Source of the DNA: 2-01-FULL-50-23 sp964509695
GTDB lineage: Bacteria > Patescibacteriota > Microgenomatia > UBA1400 > MFAQ01
Assembly (NCBI GenBank): GCA_964509695.1
Contig: CAZDXN010000033.1
Coordinates: forward strand, 1-5,944
Direction of reading: 5' to 3'
Length of the DNA stretch: 5,944 nt
A program made the position numbers and the translations under genes. How positions within the stretch are numbered: the stretch's first letter is position 1; every line of letters starts with the position of its first letter. Under the pieces are notes generated by a model, which did not search any database, was not told where the DNA came from, and worked only from the letters and a program-made list of their open reading frames with translations. This document shows positions 3,771-5,944 of this stretch, piece after piece.

Positions 3771-4856
3771 ATGTCATTAAAGGTGGGAATTGTGGGGTTG
3801 CCGAACGTGGGGAAGAGTACCCTGTTTAATGCTCTTTTGAAAAGGCAGCAGGCGCTGGTGGCGAACTATCCTTTTGCCACAATTGAGCCGAATGTGGGCG
3901 TGGTGGAAGTTCCTGACGAAAGATTGAAGGTGTTGGCCAAGATCGTTAACACCAATAAAATTGTTTATGCGACTGTCGAGTTCGTGGATATTGCCGGGTT
4001 GGTCAAGGGGGCGGCGACAGGGGAGGGTCTTGGCAATAAATTTCTATCGCATATTCGGGAAGTGGATGTCATCGTGCAGGTATTGCGTGATTTTGCCGAT
4101 AGTGAAGTTGTGAAGGAGGGGAGCGTTGACCCAAAGTCAGACTATGAAGTGGTGACGAGCGAATTGATTCTCAAGGATCTCGAATCAATCGATAAACTCA
4201 AGAACTCAAAGAATGTACCCCTACCCAGCCTCCCCCTTCGTAAGGGGGAGGAGAGGAGGGGGTGGTTGGAAAGGCTTTACGACGGCCTAAACGCTGGAAA
4301 ACCGGCACGGGAGATTTTGGTGACGGCTGAGGAGAGAGAATTGGCGGCGGATTTGTTTTTGTTGACGATGAAGAAGGAAATCAAGGTGCTCAATGTGAGC
4401 GAGGATGATGAGAGATTGAGGATGGATCGCCACGCGAATACACTCGCGATGACAGATGGTGCTTTGTTTATCAGCGCCAAGATTGAGGCGGAGTTAGCGA
4501 GTCTTTCTGAAGAAGAAGCGAAGGCCTATCTCTCTGAATTGGGAATCACTGAGTCAGGGTTGGATAAATTGATTCGAAAGGCTTATGAAACATTGGATAA
4601 GATTAGCTTTCTGACGGCGGGGGAGCTGGAGGCGAGGGCCTGGACCATTGATCGGGGAATGAAGGCGCCGGAGGCGGCGGGGGTGATCCACACCGACTTT
4701 ACCAAGAAATTTATCAAGGCCAAAGTGACGACCTATGATGATTTTGTGAAGTACTTGGGTTGGAAAGGAGCAGGTGAGGCGGGGAAAGTGAGAATTGAAG
4801 GCAGGGAATATGTGATGGCCGACGGTGATGTTGTGGAATTTATGATCGGGGGGTAA
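3771..4856 (+). CDS. ychF: Ribosome-associated ATPase YchF/EngD with in-frame repeat insertion
   Basis: A 361-residue Obg-family P-loop NTPase, close to the usual length of about 363. Motifs are G1 GLPNVGKST (9-17), the switch I-like region NYPFATIEPNVG (32-43), G3 DIAGLVKGA (73-81), and an NVSE (208-211) at the G4 position. NxxE rather than NKxD is the family signature linked to ATP rather than GTP preference. The C-terminal TGS domain (about 277-359) contains FLTAGELEARAWTI and IHTDFTKKFIKA. YchF binds ribosomes and is linked to translation and stress responses. The region at 145-175, normally part of the charged helical arm, is unusual: residues 149-164 (PLPSLPLRKGEERRG) are encoded by a palindromic element. 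Total length stays normal, so arm sequence was probably replaced or lost. A weak AAAGG lies about 8 bases before the ATG. A 9-base gap separates it from the next gene. Confidence 0.96.
   Translation: MSLKVGIVGLPNVGKSTLFNALLKRQQALVANYPFATIEPNVGVVEVPDERLKVLAKIVNTNKIVYATVEFVDIAGLVKGAATGEGLGNKFLSHIREVDVIVQVLRDFADSEVVKEGSVDPKSDYEVVTSELILKDLESIDKLKNSKNVPLPSLPLRKGEERRGWLERLYDGLNAGKPAREILVTAEERELAADLFLLTMKKEIKVLNVSEDDERLRMDRHANTLAMTDGALFISAKIEAELASLSEEEAKAYLSELGITESGLDKLIRKAYETLDKISFLTAGELEARAWTIDRGMKAPEAAGVIHTDFTKKFIKAKVTTYDDFVKYLGWKGAGEAGKVRIEGREYVMADGDVVEFMIGG
4217..4263 (+). repeat. 47-bp palindromic element inside ychF
   Basis: A perfect 10-bp inner stem, CCTCCCCCTT (4229-4238) with AAGGGGGAGG (4242-4251) and a CGT loop, is flanked by outer arms (4217-4225 and 4255-4263) that pair at all but one position if one G-T wobble is allowed. 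Asymmetric internal bases 4226-4228 and 4252-4254 separate the two stems. The element is read in frame as 15-16 residues of YchF. The shape is that of a dispersed palindrome or miniature mobile element rather than coding sequence. Confidence 0.8.
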
Positions 4857-4865
4857 GATACGGAC

Positions 4866-5321
4866 GTGTCAATAATAGAGATGGGAAAACTTGGTTGGTC
4901 AGAATTTACAAATGAACGAGGGGAGGAAATTTCTCCGGTGGGTCTGTTGGAAGGGGTGGGTATAAGGATGGATTTTCGAAGGGTTCGTGACGATAGTGAA
5001 ATTGATTCGAGATTAGGTTTGGGTGCTGTTTACGATTTTAACAAAGATAAGGGTGAGTATTGGGTGACGAAACGCGTTTTCGTGGCGGCGGAGGTTTTGA
5101 CCGACGGAATGAGGTATGTTTTGACGGTGGAGGATGAGTTGCTTGGTGACAATGAAAGTGTCAACAGAACTTATTGGTTGGCGGAACACGATTTGTTTGA
5201 TCCACTCTGGTCAGGATCTTCGAGGTTGACTCTGGGAAAAGGGTTCTGGGGGAAGTTGGCTAAAAGTATCTTGCCGGATATTGGGGTGGGGGACCTGTTT
5301 GAGTTGGAGAGGCCCGAATGA
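4866..5321 (+). CDS. Hypothetical protein between ychF and rpsF
   Basis: A 151-residue soluble protein that I do not recognise. It is rich in acidic residues and aromatic or hydrophobic beta-like stretches (AVYDFNKDKGEYWVTKRVFVAAEVL at about 54-78, RYVLTVEDELL at about 83-93), with no cysteine, signal peptide or membrane segment. The pattern suggests a small beta-rich fold with a C-terminal helix and a closing LFELERPE. The GTG start at 4866 lies 9 bases after ychF, so the two are probably co-transcribed. An ATG at 4881, five codons later, is an equally possible start; neither has a good Shine-Dalgarno sequence. Base composition and G-rich codon use match the housekeeping genes, not the AT-rich toxin block, which argues against recent transfer. 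The lack of stops over 151 codons supports a real gene. Confidence 0.7.
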   Translation: MSIIEMGKLGWSEFTNERGEEISPVGLLEGVGIRMDFRRVRDDSEIDSRLGLGAVYDFNKDKGEYWVTKRVFVAAEVLTDGMRYVLTVEDELLGDNESVNRTYWLAEHDLFDPLWSGSSRLTLGKGFWGKLAKSILPDIGVGDLFELERPE

Positions 5322-5330
5322 GCTTGCTAC

Positions 5331-5359
5331 TTCAAATTTTGACCTTTTTTTAGTACAAT
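5331..5359 (+). promoter_or_regulatory. Candidate promoter of the rpsF-ssb operon
   Basis: TACAAT (5354-5359, 5 of 6 match to the -10 consensus) with TTCAAA (5331-5336, 4 of 6 match to TTGACA) at a 17-base spacing. The predicted start is near 5366, giving a leader of only a few bases before the ATG at 5369, which has no Shine-Dalgarno sequence. The T run at 5345-5351 lies in the spacer. Confidence 0.45.
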
Positions 5360-5368
5360 TAGTCAGTT

Positions 5369-5647
5369 ATGGAAAAACAATACGAGTTAATTGCCCTGTT
5401 CCCGACCAAAACGAACGATATTATGGCCGAGAAGACGCTGGTGGATATGGTTAAGGCGAGCAAGTTTAAGGTCGTTTCGGTGGATAAGTGGGGAATAAAG
5501 CCGTTGGCCTACCCGATCAAGAAAGAGACCAAGGCTTATTATCTGAGATTGGTGATTGAGGGGGGGAATGCGGTGACGTTGGCGGGTGCTTTGAAGCTAG
5601 AAGAGAGTCTTTTGCGCCACCTGTTAATTGTTAATGAGAAGAAATGA
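5369..5647 (+). CDS. rpsF: Small ribosomal subunit protein bS6
   Basis: A 92-residue protein with the bS6 ferredoxin-like fold pattern: YELIALFPTK first strand (5-14), WGIKPLAYPIKKETKAYYLRLVIE central strands (about 41-64), and the LEESLLRHLLIV helix and strand at the end (77-88). bS6 binds bS18 and helps assemble the platform of the 30S subunit. It ends right after the core with no acidic C-terminal tail, so it is a short form. ssb follows with a 4-base ATGA overlap, the conserved rpsF-ssb(-rpsR) order, which strengthens both calls. The start is fixed by the family N-terminus MEKQYEL. Confidence 0.95.
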   Translation: MEKQYELIALFPTKTNDIMAEKTLVDMVKASKFKVVSVDKWGIKPLAYPIKKETKAYYLRLVIEGGNAVTLAGALKLEESLLRHLLIVNEKK

Positions 5648-5944
5648 GTGCTCGGAGTCTAAACAAAGTGATACTAATCGGGAACCTGACCCGTGATCCG
5701 GAGATGCGTTACACTCCGGCGGGGACAGCCGTTTGTACTTTTGGTTTGGCAACGAATCGCGAATGGGTTGACGCTTCCGGTCAAAAACAGGAGGGAGCCG
5801 AGTTTCACAATATCGTGGCCTGGACAAAGTTGGCTGAAATTTGTTCCCAACTTCTATTTAAAGGTAGAAAAGCCTATGTTTCTGGCCGGATTCAAACCAG
5901 AAGCTGGACGGGACAAGACGGAGTTGAGAGAAACAAGACCGAGA
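5644..5944 (+). CDS. ssb: Single-stranded DNA-binding protein, N-terminal part (3' truncated by window)
   Basis: The first 100 codons are present and run off the window end. The OB fold is clear: LNKVILIGNLTRDPEMRYTP (6-25), the strand AVCTFGLATNREW (29-41), FHNIVAWTKLAEIC (54-67), then KGRKAYVSGRIQTRSW (73-88). W60 and W88 lie at positions where bacterial SSBs use aromatic residues to stack on DNA. SSB coats single-stranded DNA in replication and repair; the acidic C-terminal tip that recruits partners lies outside the window. The ATG (5644-5646) overlaps the rpsF stop (5645-5647), so translation is probably coupled. rpsR would be expected next. Confidence 0.95.
   Translation, partial: MSARSLNKVILIGNLTRDPEMRYTPAGTAVCTFGLATNREWVDASGQKQEGAEFHNIVAWTKLAEICSQLLFKGRKAYVSGRIQTRSWTGQDGVERNKTE

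Noticed and set aside
4866..4883. Deciding firmly between GTG 4866 and ATG 4881 as the start of the gene after ychF
   Set aside because: Neither has a clear ribosome binding site and the family is unknown, so the longer form was reported with the alternative noted.
5345..5351. Run of seven T as an intrinsic terminator for the gene ending at 5321
   Set aside because: No stable hairpin precedes the T run; it more likely lies in the spacer of the rpsF promoter.
5339..5359. TTGACC at 5339-5344 as the -35 of the rpsF promoter
   Set aside because: Only 9 bases separate it from TACAAT at 5354, far too few for a sigma-70 promoter. TTCAAA at 5331 has the correct spacing.

Overview
The window looks like a piece of a small-genome bacterium of the Candidate Phyla Radiation (Patescibacteria), most likely Microgenomates-like. 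This is inferred from remembered resemblance, not from a search. The grounds are a cysteinyl-tRNA synthetase with a CPR-flavoured active site (TIGN in place of HIGH, RMGKS in place of KMSKS), a coiled-coil hypothetical gene directly after recR, few recognisable Shine-Dalgarno sequences, short genes packed on one strand, and dispersed short repeats inside housekeeping genes. TGA acts as a normal stop (for example at 506-508, 1957-1959, 3190-3192 and 5645-5647), so the UGA-glycine code of some CPR lineages does not apply.

Layout, all on the plus strand: the 3' end of recR (1-107); a charged coiled-coil protein of unknown function (122-508); cysS (562-1959); a secreted or membrane-anchored beta-rich protein whose GTG start overlaps the cysS stop (1956-2525); a VapBC-type toxin-antitoxin pair with a ribbon-helix-helix antitoxin (2564-2788) and a PIN-domain toxin (2794-3192); a PemK/MazF-family toxin without its own antitoxin (3285-3686); ychF/engD (3771-4856); an unrecognised 151-residue protein (4866-5321); then rpsF (5369-5647) and the 5' part of ssb (5644-end), the start of the usual rpsF-ssb-rpsR cluster.

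The toxin block (about 2526-3770) is visibly more AT-rich than the genes on either side. Two 60-base lines of the mazF-like gene are about 33% G+C, against about 57% and 72% for two sampled lines of ychF, so this block looks like an accessory insertion between housekeeping genes.

The most notable structure is not a gene. Short dispersed repeats occur both between genes and in frame inside essential genes. A GAATTAC-type heptamer array lies upstream of cysS and again inside cysS. A second heptamer array (AACATAC type) fills the gap before the antitoxin and forms a near-consensus promoter there. A 22-bp CCTTCGGCAGG-type repeat sits inside the cysS catalytic domain. A 47-bp palindromic element lies inside the helical-arm region of ychF. 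Several start codons lack a ribosome binding site but have a -10-like hexamer ending 6 bases upstream, which suggests leaderless transcripts.
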